Shown: piece after piece, positions 1 to 10,400 of the stretch | How positions within the stretch are numbered: the stretch's first letter is position 1 | How the letters are laid out: every line of letters begins with the position of its first letter | Assembly (NCBI GenBank): GCA_031127225.1 | Contig: JARIEV010000009.1 | Coordinates: forward strand, 1 to 50,489 | Reading direction: 5' to 3' | DNA: 50,489 bases | From: Gemmatimonadota bacterium | GTDB taxonomy: Bacteria; Gemmatimonadota; Gemmatimonadetes; Gemmatimonadales; Gemmatimonadaceae | The notes under the pieces: model-generated | Database searches by the model: none | Told to the model about the DNA's origin: nothing | The model's input: only the letters and a program-made list of their open reading frames with translations | Program-made: the position numbers and the translations under genes

Positions 1-1347
1 GCGCACTACGCCGACGTCGCGCAGCGCATCTGGGGCTTCGCGGAAGTGGGCTACATGGAGATCAAGAGTTCGGCGCTGCTGCAGTCGGAGCTCACCGCCG
101 CCGGATTCACGGTCACGGCCGGTGTGGCCGGCGAGCCCACGGCGTTCGTGGCGGAGTTCGGCAGCGGCAAGCCGGTGATCGCCCTGCTGGGCGAATTCGA
201 TGCGCTCCCCGGGCTCTCACAGGGCGCCACCCCCACGCGCAATCCGCTCGTGGCCGGTGGCCCGGGACACGGCTGTGGCCACCATCTGTTCGGCACCGCC
301 AGCACCGCCGCCGCGATCGCCATCAAAGGCTGGATGCAGGCGAATCAGGTGAAGGGCACGCTGCGCATGATCGGCACGCCCGCCGAAGAAGGGGGCTCGG
401 GCAAGGTGTACATGGTGCGCGACGGGCTGTTCAACGACGTCGATGCCGTGGTGGCCTGGCACCCTGGCGACGAGAACTCGGTGACGGGCGAGCGCACGAT
501 GGCGAACGTGACGGGCAAGTTCCGGTTTCACGGCATCAGCGCGCACGCCGCCGCCGCGCCCGAGCGGGGCCGTTCGGCACTCGACGGCGTGGAGGTGATG
601 AACGTGATGACGAATTTTCTGCGCGAGCACGTTCCTGATGCGACGCGCATCCACTACGTGATCACCGACGGCGGGAAGGCGCCGAATGTGGTGCCCGACG
701 AGGCCGAGGTGTTCTACTACGTGCGTCACGTGGACATGAAAGTGGTGAGCGACGTGTGGTCCCGCGTGGTCAACGCGGCGAAGGGCGCCGCGATGGGCAC
801 CGGCACCACGTACGATCTGCAGCTCATCGGCTCGGTGTACTCGCTGCTCCCCAACGAGACGCTGGCGCGTGTGCAGCAGCGCGCGCTGGAGCGGGTAGGC
901 GGCTACACGCTGTCGGCCGAGGAGACGGCGTTTGCTGAGCAGCTCCAGCGCTCGCCGCAGTTCATCGCGCAACCACTCGTGAATACCACGCGGATCAAGC
1001 CGCTCGTGCTGGACGTGGCGGGCACCGCCTCCACGGATGTGGGAGACGTGAGCTGGGTGGTACCCACCGTGCAGCTGTCGGCGGCCACGTGGGTGCCGGG
1101 CACGGCGGCCCATTCGTGGCAGGCGGTAGCCACGGGCGGGACCACCATCGCGACGAAGGGGATGATGGTCGCCGCGAAAACGATGGCGCTGACCGTGGCC
1201 GAGCTGCTGCAGTCGCCGGCCACGCTCACCGCCGCGAAGGCCGAGCTCGACCGGCGGCGCGGGGCGGACTTCCGGTACACCACCGTGCTGGGCACCCAGA
1301 AACCGCAGCTTGATTACCGCAAAGGCTCGGTGCCGAACAGCCGGTAG
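1..1347 (+). CDS. M20 family metallo-amidohydrolase/peptidase (5' end cut by the window)
   Basis: The reading frame is open from the first base, and residues before the first ATG (base 55) already match the family (a 'RIWGFAEVGY' stretch), so the true start lies upstream. The visible 448 residues resemble AbgB/HipO-type M20 amidohydrolases, which hydrolyse N-acyl amino acids or aminobenzoyl-glutamate-like amides with two metal ions. Metal and catalytic motifs are visible: GEFDALPG near residue 64, GHGCGHH at 89-95, PAEEGG near 128 (the catalytic Glu pair) and WHPGD near 153. The region from about 175 to 285 should be the lid/dimerisation domain. No signal peptide can be judged because the N-terminus is missing. 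It converges on the DinB-like gene, with a hairpin between. The family is clear; the substrate is not. Confidence 0.88.
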   Translation, partial: AHYADVAQRIWGFAEVGYMEIKSSALLQSELTAAGFTVTAGVAGEPTAFVAEFGSGKPVIALLGEFDALPGLSQGATPTRNPLVAGGPGHGCGHHLFGTASTAAAIAIKGWMQANQVKGTLRMIGTPAEEGGSGKVYMVRDGLFNDVDAVVAWHPGDENSVTGERTMANVTGKFRFHGISAHAAAAPERGRSALDGVEVMNVMTNFLREHVPDATRIHYVITDGGKAPNVVPDEAEVFYYVRHVDMKVVSDVWSRVVNAAKGAAMGTGTTYDLQLIGSVYSLLPNETLARVQQRALERVGGYTLSAEETAFAEQLQRSPQFIAQPLVNTTRIKPLVLDVAGTASTDVGDVSWVVPTVQLSAATWVPGTAAHSWQAVATGGTTIATKGMMVAAKTMALTVAELLQSPATLTAAKAELDRRRGADFRYTTVLGTQKPQLDYRKGSVPNSR

Positions 1348-1353
1348 GGCGAT

Positions 1354-1373
1354 TCCGCCGAGCTGACGGCGGA
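1354..1373. terminator. Hairpin between convergent genes, probable bidirectional terminator
   Basis: A perfect 7-bp stem, TCCGCCG (1354-1360) paired with CGGCGGA (1367-1373), closes a 6-base loop. It sits in the 40-bp gap between two converging stop codons. There is no clear T-tract, so termination strength is uncertain; the position is what suggests the role. Confidence 0.5.
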
Positions 1374-1387
1374 GTGACGCGCGGCGC

Positions 1388-1954
1388 TTACCAGATCTGA
1401 TCGGTCAGCGCCGCGTTGCGTATGATCCGGCGCGATTCCACTTCCTTGCGGATCAGGACGATCTGCGCCGCATGATACGCGCCGTGCTCCACGATGCCGT
1501 CGGCCATCGTCGCCACGTTGCAGCCGCTGCGCTCGGCGACCTTCACAAAGCCGGTGGACACCACCTGGCAGACACGCACGGCCAGCGCCTTGTACGCCTC
1601 GTGCATGCGTCGCTGGGACGCCTCCCACGCTTCGACGGTACAGGGGATGGGCATGCGCGGCCAGTCGTCCCCGGGGATGGGGTCCTCGTGCACCATGCCG
1701 TCCATGTGCAGGATGGCTCGTTCGGCGCGCGCGGCCACGTGCAGCACGATGTCCCAGATGCACGGCAGGGTACGCAGCGGCTTTTCGACCGCCTCGGCAG
1801 CCGTGCACCCCTCGAGCGCTTCCCGCAGGGAGCGGCCATGGTACATGGGCCCGGTGATGCTGCGTCGCAGACGCCCGGAGAGATGGCGGGCGTAGTCCAT
1901 GTACACGTATTCGGGATGACGCACGGCCGGCGTCTCCGGGATTTCGATTGTCAC
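1388..1954 (-). CDS. DinB-like four-helix-bundle protein
   Basis: The 188-residue product resembles the DinB/YfiT superfamily, metal-binding four-helix-bundle proteins often acting as thiol-dependent transferases or of unknown role. Supporting segments are an 'IWDIVLHVAARAE' stretch in the middle and 'EHGAYHAAQI' near the C-terminus, where the family carries its metal-ligand histidines. I chose the GTG at 1954 because an AGAGGA ribosome-binding site lies 6 bases upstream; an in-frame ATG at 1996 would add 14 residues without such a site. The gene is divergent from the helicase gene. The superfamily is likely; the biochemical role is unknown. Confidence 0.7.
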   Translation of the reverse strand: MTIEIPETPAVRHPEYVYMDYARHLSGRLRRSITGPMYHGRSLREALEGCTAAEAVEKPLRTLPCIWDIVLHVAARAERAILHMDGMVHEDPIPGDDWPRMPIPCTVEAWEASQRRMHEAYKALAVRVCQVVSTGFVKVAERSGCNVATMADGIVEHGAYHAAQIVLIRKEVESRRIIRNAALTDQIW

Positions 1955-2133
1955 GGCATTTCCTCTGACGGAGAAGTGAAGGCCACCATTTAGCACCGGG
2001 GTGTCAGCGGAGCGTCAGCGGCGCCAGTCGCGGAATTCCGCGATGCCGCTAATTCATTGTGCAATAACAATTTGCAGCCTCCCGAGCACGCCCGCACGCT
2101 GAGTCGGCCGCCGCGATCGACTATTTTTCGGGA
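1955..2133. promoter_or_regulatory. Divergent intergenic region with an AT-rich palindrome
   Basis: This 179-bp gap separates the divergent DinB-like and helicase genes and should hold both promoters. Its centre is clearly richer in A/T than the surroundings. It contains overlapping short inverted repeats: ATTGT (2056-2060) with ACAAT (2067-2071), and TGCAA (2060-2064) with TTGCA (2072-2076). These look like a possible operator but are short enough to be chance. No convincing -35/-10 pair could be fixed. Confidence 0.35.
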
Positions 2134-3816
2134 ATGTCGTCTTCTCCGCCGGAGCCCGCCGGCCCCGCCGAGCCGCCGCACACCGATGCCGGTCTCCATC
2201 TGCTGCGGTTCACGCGGGACGGCGACCTGCTGGTCTTTGACGAGAAGCGCCCCGGTGAGGGGTTTGCGCAGTTCTACAGCCTCGAACGGAACGAGCTGCG
2301 CAAGTTCGTGCGCGAGGCGGTGCGCTCCAAACTCGAGCGCGTGCGCGATCCGGTGCAGCAGCAGTCGGCGTTCGACACCTATCGCGCCTATCTCGCGACG
2401 CTGCCGCCGCCCAAAGTGCCGACGCCGCGCCCCGCGGTCGCGGCCACGCATCGGGCCGCTGCTGGCGCCGCTGAGGGCACCCACGAGCGCGTAGGGAGCA
2501 ACGAGCTGGCGGAACTGTATGACCGGCTCGACGTGCGTGATCCCGGACCATTGTTCGTGACCGGGCGCGCAGGCACCGGGAAGTCGACCGTGCTACGTCA
2601 ACTCGCGGCCGCACAGGGGAGCCGGTGTGTGGTGCTGGCGCCCACCGGGCTCGCCGCGCTCAACGCCGGCGGACAGACGATCCATTCGTTCTTCCGCTTC
2701 CCGCTCAAGCCGCTCACCGCGCGTGACATTCAGGGTGGCCGGTGGATGCAGGTGGCGCGGCAGCTCGACATGCTGATCATCGACGAAATCTCGATGGTAC
2801 GCGCCGATGTCGTGGACGGGATCGATGTCGCGATGCGCCTGGCGAAAGGCAACGACCGCCCCTTCGGTGGGGTGCGCGTCGTGATGTTCGGCGATCCGTT
2901 TCAGCTGCCGCCGATCGTGTCGAAGGAGCAGTCGGGCGCGTTTGGCGATCTCTGGTACGACACGCCGCACTTCTTCGACGCGGCCGTGTTCAAGTATGCG
3001 CCGCTCTCCACCGTCGAATTCCGCACGGTCTACCGTCAGCGCGATCCGGTGTGGATTGCGCTGCTGGACCGTGTGCGCACCGCCACGCCCACGGGCGACG
3101 ACTACCGGTTGCTGCATACCCGCATTGCACGGGCCACCGACGACGAACTCGACGAGACAATCATTCTCACGGCGCGGCGTCTGGACGCCGAGCGGGTGAA
3201 CCAGCGCCGGCTCGACGCGCTGGACGATGCGCCGGCCACCTTCGCGGCCGAACGCAGCGGCACCTTCGGCTCGCAAGTCGGCACCGGCACGTTCAAGCAG
3301 GATCCCGCCCCCGATCCCCTGGTGCTCAAGCGTGGCGCGCGCGTGATGTTCGTGAAGAACGATCCGGAAGAGAACTGGGTGAACGGCTCGTTGGGCGAAG
3401 TCCAGGCGATCAGCAGCACCGGCGTGATCGTGAAGCTGGACAGCGGGGCCATCGTGACCGTCGAGGCACAGGAGTGGCAGCAGCTGGAATACTGGTACGA
3501 CGACGACGCCAATGAGATTCGACAGAAGGTGGTCGGCCGCTACAAACAGATGCCGCTGCAACTCGCGTGGGCCGTCACGATTCACAAGAGTCAGGGGCTC
3601 ACCTTCGATCGCGTGCACGTGCATCTCGGGCGCGGCGCATTTTCGGCCGGGCAGACGTACGTCGCCCTCAGTCGCTGCCGCACGATGGAAGGGATGACGC
3701 TCGAGTCGCCGATTGGCGCGGGTGATGTGCGCTGCGATCCGCGCGTGGTCACGTTCATGCGCGAGTCAGCGCCCGCGGTTCCGCCGTCTCCCTCCCACGA
3801 CCGCATCCTCCCGTGA
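2134..3816 (+). CDS. PIF1/RecD2-like superfamily 1 DNA helicase (AAA family ATPase)
   Basis: The 560-residue protein has an SF1B helicase core after an N-terminal segment of about 125 residues with no recognised domain. Walker A (GRAGTGKS) lies near 144-151, and the Walker B/motif II stretch MLIIDEIS near 213. A C-terminal UvrD_C2-like block has IHKSQG near 483 and 'TYVALSRC' after it, which are motifs V and VI. Such proteins unwind DNA 5' to 3' and help process forks, R-loops or G-quadruplexes. The start ATG at 2134 has only a weak GGGA upstream. The stop overlaps the following methyltransferase start as GTGA, so the two are probably co-translated. It lies a few kilobases from recBCD, but in a separate plus-strand unit. 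Confidence 0.88.
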   Translation: MSSSPPEPAGPAEPPHTDAGLHLLRFTRDGDLLVFDEKRPGEGFAQFYSLERNELRKFVREAVRSKLERVRDPVQQQSAFDTYRAYLATLPPPKVPTPRPAVAATHRAAAGAAEGTHERVGSNELAELYDRLDVRDPGPLFVTGRAGTGKSTVLRQLAAAQGSRCVVLAPTGLAALNAGGQTIHSFFRFPLKPLTARDIQGGRWMQVARQLDMLIIDEISMVRADVVDGIDVAMRLAKGNDRPFGGVRVVMFGDPFQLPPIVSKEQSGAFGDLWYDTPHFFDAAVFKYAPLSTVEFRTVYRQRDPVWIALLDRVRTATPTGDDYRLLHTRIARATDDELDETIILTARRLDAERVNQRRLDALDDAPATFAAERSGTFGSQVGTGTFKQDPAPDPLVLKRGARVMFVKNDPEENWVNGSLGEVQAISSTGVIVKLDSGAIVTVEAQEWQQLEYWYDDDANEIRQKVVGRYKQMPLQLAWAVTIHKSQGLTFDRVHVHLGRGAFSAGQTYVALSRCRTMEGMTLESPIGAGDVRCDPRVVTFMRESAPAVPPSPSHDRILP

Positions 3817-4484
3817 AGCCCTACGAACGCCTCGCCGACGCCGTTGCCCCCGATGGCACCGTGCTCACGCTGTATCGCCATGACGGCGCGTACCTGCTGC
3901 GCATCGATGGCATCGAACTGATGTCCACGCGCCGCTCGCAGTCGGAAGTGCAACTGGCCGACCTCGCCTGCCGCGGCCTGCGTGATCAGCCGGGGGTGCG
4001 CGTGCTGGTGGGTGGGCTGGGGTTTGGCTTTACCATGCGCGCCGCGCTCGAGCGGCTGGGCCCCGACGCGCAGGTAATGGTGGCCGAGATCGTCCCCGAG
4101 GTCATCGCGTGGAACCGGAACCCGGACTATCCGCTGGCCGGCACCGCAATGCACGACCCGCGCGTGGAGATCCGCGAGGGCGACGTGCTGGCGGTCCTCC
4201 GTGACCATGCGGGCACGTTCGACGCCATCATGCTGGACGTGGACAATGGCGCCGAGTCGCTAACCACCGCTGGGAACGCGGCGCTGTACATCGACACCGG
4301 CATTCAAGCCGCCATCGCGGCGCTGCGCCCCGGCGGGCGCGTGGTGTACTGGTCGGCGGATGCGGACCCGTCGTTCGCCAAGGCGCTGCGCCGCAACGGG
4401 CTCACGGTCACCACGGAAAAAAGCCGCGCGCATGGCACCAAAGGCGCGGCCCACGAGCTCATTGTGGGAGCGACGCGCCGATAG
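3813..4484 (+). CDS. Spermidine synthase-like SAM-dependent methyltransferase
   Basis: The 223-residue protein has a class I Rossmann methyltransferase fold similar to the spermidine synthase family. The cofactor loop is 'VLVGGLGFGFTMRAAL' near residues 64-79, with an acidic residue at the end of strand 2 ('VAEIVPE') and 'IMLDVDNG' near 140. It lacks the N-terminal beta-domain of true spermidine synthases, so aminopropyl transfer is doubtful. The start is a GTG overlapping the helicase TGA by 4 bases, which implies translational coupling. Its 3' end overlaps the convergent rmuC gene by 26 bases. The substrate is unknown. Confidence 0.75.
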   Translation: MKPYERLADAVAPDGTVLTLYRHDGAYLLRIDGIELMSTRRSQSEVQLADLACRGLRDQPGVRVLVGGLGFGFTMRAALERLGPDAQVMVAEIVPEVIAWNRNPDYPLAGTAMHDPRVEIREGDVLAVLRDHAGTFDAIMLDVDNGAESLTTAGNAALYIDTGIQAAIAALRPGGRVVYWSADADPSFAKALRRNGLTVTTEKSRAHGTKGAAHELIVGATRR

Positions 4485-5664
4485 CCGGCAACTCCAGCAC
4501 GATCGCCGCTTCCTCGTCGGGCAACCGCTCGGCGGAACGCAGCTTCTTCTCCATAGCGCGACTGCGCTGCCCGGTTTCCTCGATGGTGCGACTGGCGGTG
4601 CTGAGCTGTCGTTGCACCTTGTCGAGCACATCGCCGAATTTTCCGAACTCGGTTTTCACCGCACCGAGCACGCGCCACACCTCGGCGGCGCGCTGTTCGA
4701 CGACGAGTGTCTGGAAGCCCATCCGCAGGCTGGTGAGAATCGCCGCCAGCGTGGTCGGCCCCGCCACCACGATGCGATACTGCTGCTGCAGATCACTGAC
4801 CACCGACGGGTGCCGCAGCACTTCGGCGAAGAGACCTTCGGTGGCGAGGAACATGATGGCGAAGTCGGTACTGGCCGGCGGATGCACGTACTTGTCGTGA
4901 ATCTCCTTGGCGGACCCGCGCACGGTGCGGATGAGCGCCTCACTGGCCGCTTGCACCGCGGCCACGTCGCCCTGATCGGACGCGTCCTGCAGCCGCAACC
5001 AGTCTTCCTGCGGAAACTTGGAGTCGATGGGCAGCCACACGCAGGCGGCGGGATCATCGAGCGGTCCCGGCAGGCGCACCGCAAACTCCACGCGTTCGGC
5101 GGTGTCCGGGCGGATGCATACGTTTTTGTCGTACTGTGCGGGTGTGAGCATCTGCTCCAGAATGGCGCCGAGCTGCACTTCGGCCCACGTGCCGCGCGCC
5201 TTCACGTTGGTCAGCACGCGCTTGAGATCGCCCACGCCGGTGGCGAGCTGCTGCATCTCGCCCAGCCCCCGGTGCACCGTATCGAGGCGATCGCTCACGA
5301 GCTTGAACGATTCGCCGAGCCGCTTCTCGAGCGTGTCGTGCAGCTTCTCGTCCACCGTGCGGCGCATTTCGTCGAGCTTGCGTTCATTGCCCTGCTGCAA
5401 CTCGCGGACGCGCTCGTCGAGCGTGCCCCGCACGCGATCAAGCGCGTGCTGCGTGGCCTCGATGGACTTGGTCACTTCTTCGCGCAGCTCGCGGGCCGAT
5501 TGGCGTGCCTCATCGCGGGCACTGCGCAGCTCCTCGCGGAGTTCACGACGCGCGAGTTCGGGATCGGGGCCCGCGACCGGGCGGCCGCGCAGGAGGTGCG
5601 CGAATAGCAGCACGACCGCCAGCGCGGCGCACCCCAGCGTGAGCAGTGCGATGGGATCACGCAT
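4459..5664 (-). CDS. rmuC: DNA recombination protein RmuC homologue
   Basis: The product has about 401 residues. A membrane anchor near residues 5-26 is followed by a long charged coiled-coil to about 145 and then the RmuC domain ('RGTWAEVQLGAILEQML', 'LPIDSKFP', 'DKYVHPPASTDFAIMFLATEGL'). RmuC limits inversions at short inverted repeats and has a nuclease-like core; its molecular activity is still poorly defined. The ATG at 5664 overlaps the recD stop by 8 bases, and a GTG three codons earlier (5673) is an alternative. Placement as the last gene of a recC-recB-recD-rmuC operon supports a genome-maintenance role. Confidence 0.9.
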   Translation of the reverse strand: MRDPIALLTLGCAALAVVLLFAHLLRGRPVAGPDPELARRELREELRSARDEARQSARELREEVTKSIEATQHALDRVRGTLDERVRELQQGNERKLDEMRRTVDEKLHDTLEKRLGESFKLVSDRLDTVHRGLGEMQQLATGVGDLKRVLTNVKARGTWAEVQLGAILEQMLTPAQYDKNVCIRPDTAERVEFAVRLPGPLDDPAACVWLPIDSKFPQEDWLRLQDASDQGDVAAVQAASEALIRTVRGSAKEIHDKYVHPPASTDFAIMFLATEGLFAEVLRHPSVVSDLQQQYRIVVAGPTTLAAILTSLRMGFQTLVVEQRAAEVWRVLGAVKTEFGKFGDVLDKVQRQLSTASRTIEETGQRSRAMEKKLRSAERLPDEEAAIVLELPAIGASLPQ

Positions 5665-7438
5665 CCGTGGCACCCGCGCGCAAGAGCGCTTCGAGTCCGC
5701 TGCCCCGTCGCACGGTGCGCGACACGGCCGAGCGCATCACACCCTCATCGCCCACGATGAGCACCTGGCTCCGGGCGCGCGTGACGGCGGTATACAGCAA
5801 CTCCCGTCCCGCTACGCGACTCCCGGCGGGTGGGAGGATCACGATGACGTGGTCGAACTCCGACCCCTGCGCTTTATGCACCGTCATGGCCCACGCGGTT
5901 TGCGTGTCGGGCAACCGGGATGGCTGGAGAGCACGCGTGGCGCCCTCGGGGGCGGGAAAGTGCACGAGCATCTCGCCGTCCGTTTCCCATGCGACGCCCA
6001 CGTCGCCGTTGAACACCTGTGTCCCGTAGTCGTTGGCCATGACCATGACCGGACGCCGATGATACCAGCGTTCGGTGATGATCGTGCCCTGGCGGCGCAG
6101 CCAGCGCTCCACTTCGGCGTTGATGCCGGACACGCCCCAGGTCCCTTCGCGCTCGGCGCACAGCACGCGGAACCCGTCGAGCGCGGCGAGGGCCGCCGCC
6201 GGGGAGTCCGCGGCGAGACACCGCTCGAGGTGCGGAACGAGCAGCGCCAGTAACGCGGCGCGATCGTGCGGTGCCGGCACCCAACGGACATCCGCCCGGG
6301 CGGGATCGTGCGCGACGGCCGAGAGCGCCGCCGCGTCGCCGGCCAGGATGGCGGCCGCCGCGTCCCCGATGGCGGGGTGACGCTCGAACCGGTAGCTGCG
6401 CGTGAGCCGCTGCACACGAGCGTGCAGCGCTGTGCCGGCCGCGCCGTCGTGGGCCACGCGGCAGATCGCACCCAGGACGTCACCGGCTTCTACGCTGGCT
6501 AGCTGATCCTGATCACCGACCAGCAGCAGCGTGGCGTGCGCCGGGAGCGCGGCCACGAGCGCATCCATGAGCAGCACATCCACCATGCTGGCCTCGTCGA
6601 GGATCACGAGATCGTACGGCAGGGGTATACCGGCGCGCGACCAGAACCGATCGCGATCGGGTTGATAGCCCAGCAACCGGTGCACCGTCTGCGCACTCTG
6701 CGGCACGCGGGCGCGTACGCTGGGCGAGGCGTTCATGTCATCCAGACGGCGTCGCACCGACTCCGAGAGCCGGGCCGCCGCCTTCCCGGTGGGGGCCGCG
6801 AGCGCGACCCGGAGCGCCGGGGTCTGCGCGAGCGTTTCCACGAGCAGCTCGGCGATGCGCGTCGTTTTTCCGGTGCCGGGGCCGCCGGTGATCACGCGAA
6901 ACGTGGGGGCATCCTGCGCCAGCGAAGCGCGAATACGCGCCACGAGGCGCTGCTCGGCGTCGTAGAAGCGCCGGAACTGCAGCAGGTCCCCGTGCAGCAC
7001 CAGCGGCGACGATGCAGGGCCGCTGCCGACATCCCCGGTGACGGCCTGCACGACCGACGGTGCGGCGTGAAGCGCCGCGCGCCACCACGCGGCGTCATGA
7101 CCACGCAGCAGCGCGCAGACGGCTTCGACCTGTTGGTCGACCGCGCCGTCGGCGTTGGGGGAGCTGAGGTCGCGCGTGAGGTCCCTCGCGTCGGCGGCGA
7201 GATCGGTGAGTGAGAGCGCGCTGTGGCCGTCATCACGCGCGTGCGCCAGCATCGCCACGGCGAGACCGACGGGCACCGCGGCGACACCGTCAAGGCCCGC
7301 CCGGCGACAGGTGAGCTCCGCGAGCACGCGATCGCTGGGGGAGAGTTGCTGGCGCGTGACCGCCGCCTCGAGGAGTGCCGAGAGGCCGGCCGCCGCGCTC
7401 GTGTTGGCGCTCGTGTTGGCGCGCATATCCGCGCTCAT
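5657..7438 (-). CDS. recD: RecBCD enzyme subunit RecD (exodeoxyribonuclease V alpha, 5'-3' helicase)
   Basis: The 593-residue product is a RecD helicase. An N-terminal domain interacts with RecC in known complexes. Walker A (GGPGTGKT) lies near 183-190, motif II reads 'VILDEASMVD', and the C-terminal SF1 motifs include 'MTVHKAQGSEFD' and 'LYTAVTRAR'. RecD is the fast 5'-3' motor of RecBCD that processes double-strand breaks. The start at 7438 is well supported: the ATG overlaps the recB TGA (ATGA), and a GGAGGT ribosome-binding site lies 5 bases upstream, inside recB. In-frame codons further upstream fall within recB and are unlikely starts. Confidence 0.93.
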   Translation of the reverse strand: MSADMRANTSANTSAAAGLSALLEAAVTRQQLSPSDRVLAELTCRRAGLDGVAAVPVGLAVAMLAHARDDGHSALSLTDLAADARDLTRDLSSPNADGAVDQQVEAVCALLRGHDAAWWRAALHAAPSVVQAVTGDVGSGPASSPLVLHGDLLQFRRFYDAEQRLVARIRASLAQDAPTFRVITGGPGTGKTTRIAELLVETLAQTPALRVALAAPTGKAAARLSESVRRRLDDMNASPSVRARVPQSAQTVHRLLGYQPDRDRFWSRAGIPLPYDLVILDEASMVDVLLMDALVAALPAHATLLLVGDQDQLASVEAGDVLGAICRVAHDGAAGTALHARVQRLTRSYRFERHPAIGDAAAAILAGDAAALSAVAHDPARADVRWVPAPHDRAALLALLVPHLERCLAADSPAAALAALDGFRVLCAEREGTWGVSGINAEVERWLRRQGTIITERWYHRRPVMVMANDYGTQVFNGDVGVAWETDGEMLVHFPAPEGATRALQPSRLPDTQTAWAMTVHKAQGSEFDHVIVILPPAGSRVAGRELLYTAVTRARSQVLIVGDEGVMRSAVSRTVRRGSGLEALLRAGATDA

Positions 7439-10400
7439 GCGGCACCTCCGAAGGCGTGATCGAGCGCCTGCAGCAGCGTGGGAGACGGGGTGTCGGTGAA
7501 CCACCCATCGACCGGCGCCGTACCAATACCGCGTAGGAAGGCGTAGGTCACCTGCCCCCAGTGCCGCGCCGGGTCGTACCCCGGCTGGCGCGCGCGCAAG
7601 TGGCGGTGCAACGCTACGAGATAGACGTGATACTGCAGCGTGTAGTGTGCGGCATGCATGGCATGCCCGAGCGCGTCGGGCGCGTAGTCGGCGTTGTCGG
7701 CGCCCAGCCAGTTGGACTTCCAGTCGAGCACATGCCAGCGCCCGTCGTGCTCAAAGGCGAGGTCGATGGAACCGGTGAGATAACCACGGAACTGGTCGTC
7801 GCGTAGGCGCTGCAGCAACGGCGCGTACGCTTTCGCATGCGGCGATCCGTGCATCGCGAGGGCGCTCGCGACGGCGGCGACCGAGAAGTCGCGCACCGGC
7901 ATCGAAAAGCGCCACTCGCGCAGCGTGGCGGCGCGGGGCACCGCGCTCAGGGCAAAGCCAGCGCCGGGGATCTCGGCGCGAACCACCGTACCGATCATCT
8001 CGCGAATGTGTGCGGGCGTCCAGCGGCCAGTGGATGGCACCTGCACTCCGTACTCCTGCAGCGCGCGCTGCACGTCGGCCTCGGTGGTCGTGTCCGGCGT
8101 GGTGAAGTCGGCGTGTTCGAAGAGTCCGTGCACGACGTTGCCGATATCGGCGCCCGCCGGCACGCCGCGGAAGCCCGGTACCGTTGCCGCCGTGCGGCGG
8201 GCCTCATCAGGCTGCAACAGGTCATCCACGTCACGACTGTCCACGTGCGATATGTTGCGCGTGAGCATCGTGAAGCTGCTGCGGCGCCAGACGGCGAGCT
8301 GTCCGGGCGCCGGGGTGAACGAGCGCGGCGTGCGACGGGCCGGCGGTGTGATCGCGGGAAGGTCTGGCGCAGGCGGCGCGTCGAGCACGACGTCCGCAAT
8401 GCTCATGCTGTCGGCATTAGCGGCGATCAGCGCCTCGATCGCCTCCCGCTCCACGCGCTCGCCGCCACCCTGCAGCAGCCACCCCAGCGACGAGGCCGCG
8501 GCGTCGGCAAAGTTGCCCCACGTGACGTAGCAACGGGATTCGGCGCGGGTGAGCGCCACGTATGCGAGGCGCAGGTCCTCGCCGAGTTGCTCACGCGCCT
8601 TCTGCTCGTCACGCTCCGCCTGCCGTGGCGACCCGAAGTCGAGCACCATGCCGTTGTCGAGCGGTGTGAGCGAATACGGCACGCCGAGCGCCTTGGGCGC
8701 GAACGACTTGGTGCGCCAGAGCGTGGGGCAGAACACAACGGGCCACTGCAGTCCCTTGGCCTTGAAAATGGTCAGGATCTGCACCGCCTCCACATCGCTT
8801 TCCAGTCGCATCTCACGACGTTCCGGTGTGATCACCGATTCGCGTTCATGCGCCATCCATCCCAGCATGGCGTCCGGGGTGAGGCGCGACACCGCGTCGG
8901 CTTCCTGGAGCAGTTCAAGGACGTGCCGAACGTTCGTGATACGCCGCTCGCCATCGTGCAGCGACAGCAGCCGCGCCGTGGCGCCACACGCGTTCAGCAG
9001 CCACGTGAGCGCGGTGGCACCACCATACTGCAACCACATCGTGCGGGCTCGGGTCAAGCGCTCGAGGCTGGCGTTCCAGACACCGCTCCCATCGGTGCGC
9101 AGCGTCTCGGCGACGGCACAGGCATCGCTCCCCCAGAGCCGTGTCGCCATCGCCGCCCGCACCGTGGCCCCATCGCGCGGCGACGCGACTGCCTCGGCCA
9201 GCCGAATTAGTTCAGCCGCCTCTTCGCTGGCGAACACATCGGCATTGGCGCCCACGACGCACGGTATCCCGGCGCCGTCCAACGATGCCTTGACCTCCTG
9301 CGCCTCGGCGTTCGTGCGCACCAGCACCGCCATGGCGCCGGCCCGGAGGCCGGCGGTCATCAGGCGCTGCATCTCGACCGTGACCGCTTCGATGGCCAGC
9401 GTGGTACCGCGCACCATGGCGATGCTGTTCTTCGAGGTGTTGTGCGCCTCGCCCGCCCACATCCACTGCAGGGCGCGTCCTGTGTCGGCGACGAGCGCCT
9501 CCGGGATGCGCACCCGGTTGGCAGCCGTGACCTCAGGTATGCCGATCAGTTCCGGCGGGCACGCAAATGGCTGCGCGTTGTGCCGGAACAGTGTGGTGAC
9601 GCTACGCACCATCGCGTCGGTACTGCGGAAATTCGTGAGCAGGGTGTAGCGCCGTTCGATGTGCGCCGCCGCATTGAGATAGGCGTGCACGTCGGCGTTC
9701 CGAAAGGCGAAAATGGACTGCTTCGGATCGCCGATCAGGAACAGCGGACAGCCATCAAATGCCGTTGTGAAGATCGGGAACTGCGTGGGATCGGTATCCT
9801 GGAATTCGTCGATCAGCGCGACGCTGAACCGCTCGCGGATCCGCGACGCCAGCGGTCCGCGCGGTCCTTCGTCTTGGAGAATTCGATAGAGACGGCGCAG
9901 GAGATCATCAAACCCCATCAGGTGACGCGCCTGCTTTTCCTGCTCGAACGCGGTGGACACCGTACGCACGAAGTCCTGCAGCAGCTGCGCGCCGAAATCG
10001 GGGGCCGCCTCGATCGTGGTGTGCGGATGCCGGAGGTACGGCCGCACCAGCTGTTTGATCCACGCTTGGGGATCCTCGCCGTTAGCGGCGATCAAGTCTG
10101 CGGCGGCCGCGTTCGGCAGCACGCGGCGACGTATCCAGTCCTGCGTGAGGCGCTGCACGATCTCGGTGTCATCTTCCAGAAATGTGCCACCAAAGGGGAC
10201 GCGACTTTCCAACGCACTTTCTGACAGCACCCGATGACAGAAGCCATGGATGGTGGACACCCCCAGTTCGTCGAGGGCGCCGAGGGCGGCGCGGATAATG
10301 GCGGCGCCCTCACTGGCGTGCTGGTCGCGCAGCGTAAACAGATCGCGATTGCCATCCTCGATCGGTGGTGGCGCGTCGGACCAGATCCGATCGGCCTCCC

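Noticed and set aside
2056-2076. Considered as a firm operator for the helicase gene
   Set aside because: Arms of five bases in an A/T-rich gap are too short to claim. It is kept only as part of the divergent region.
4360-5607. 415-codon plus-strand frame
   Set aside because: It is antisense to rmuC, rich in His, Leu and Arg as expected from reverse reading of Glu/Gln/Ala-rich coiled-coil codons, and shows no conserved motif.
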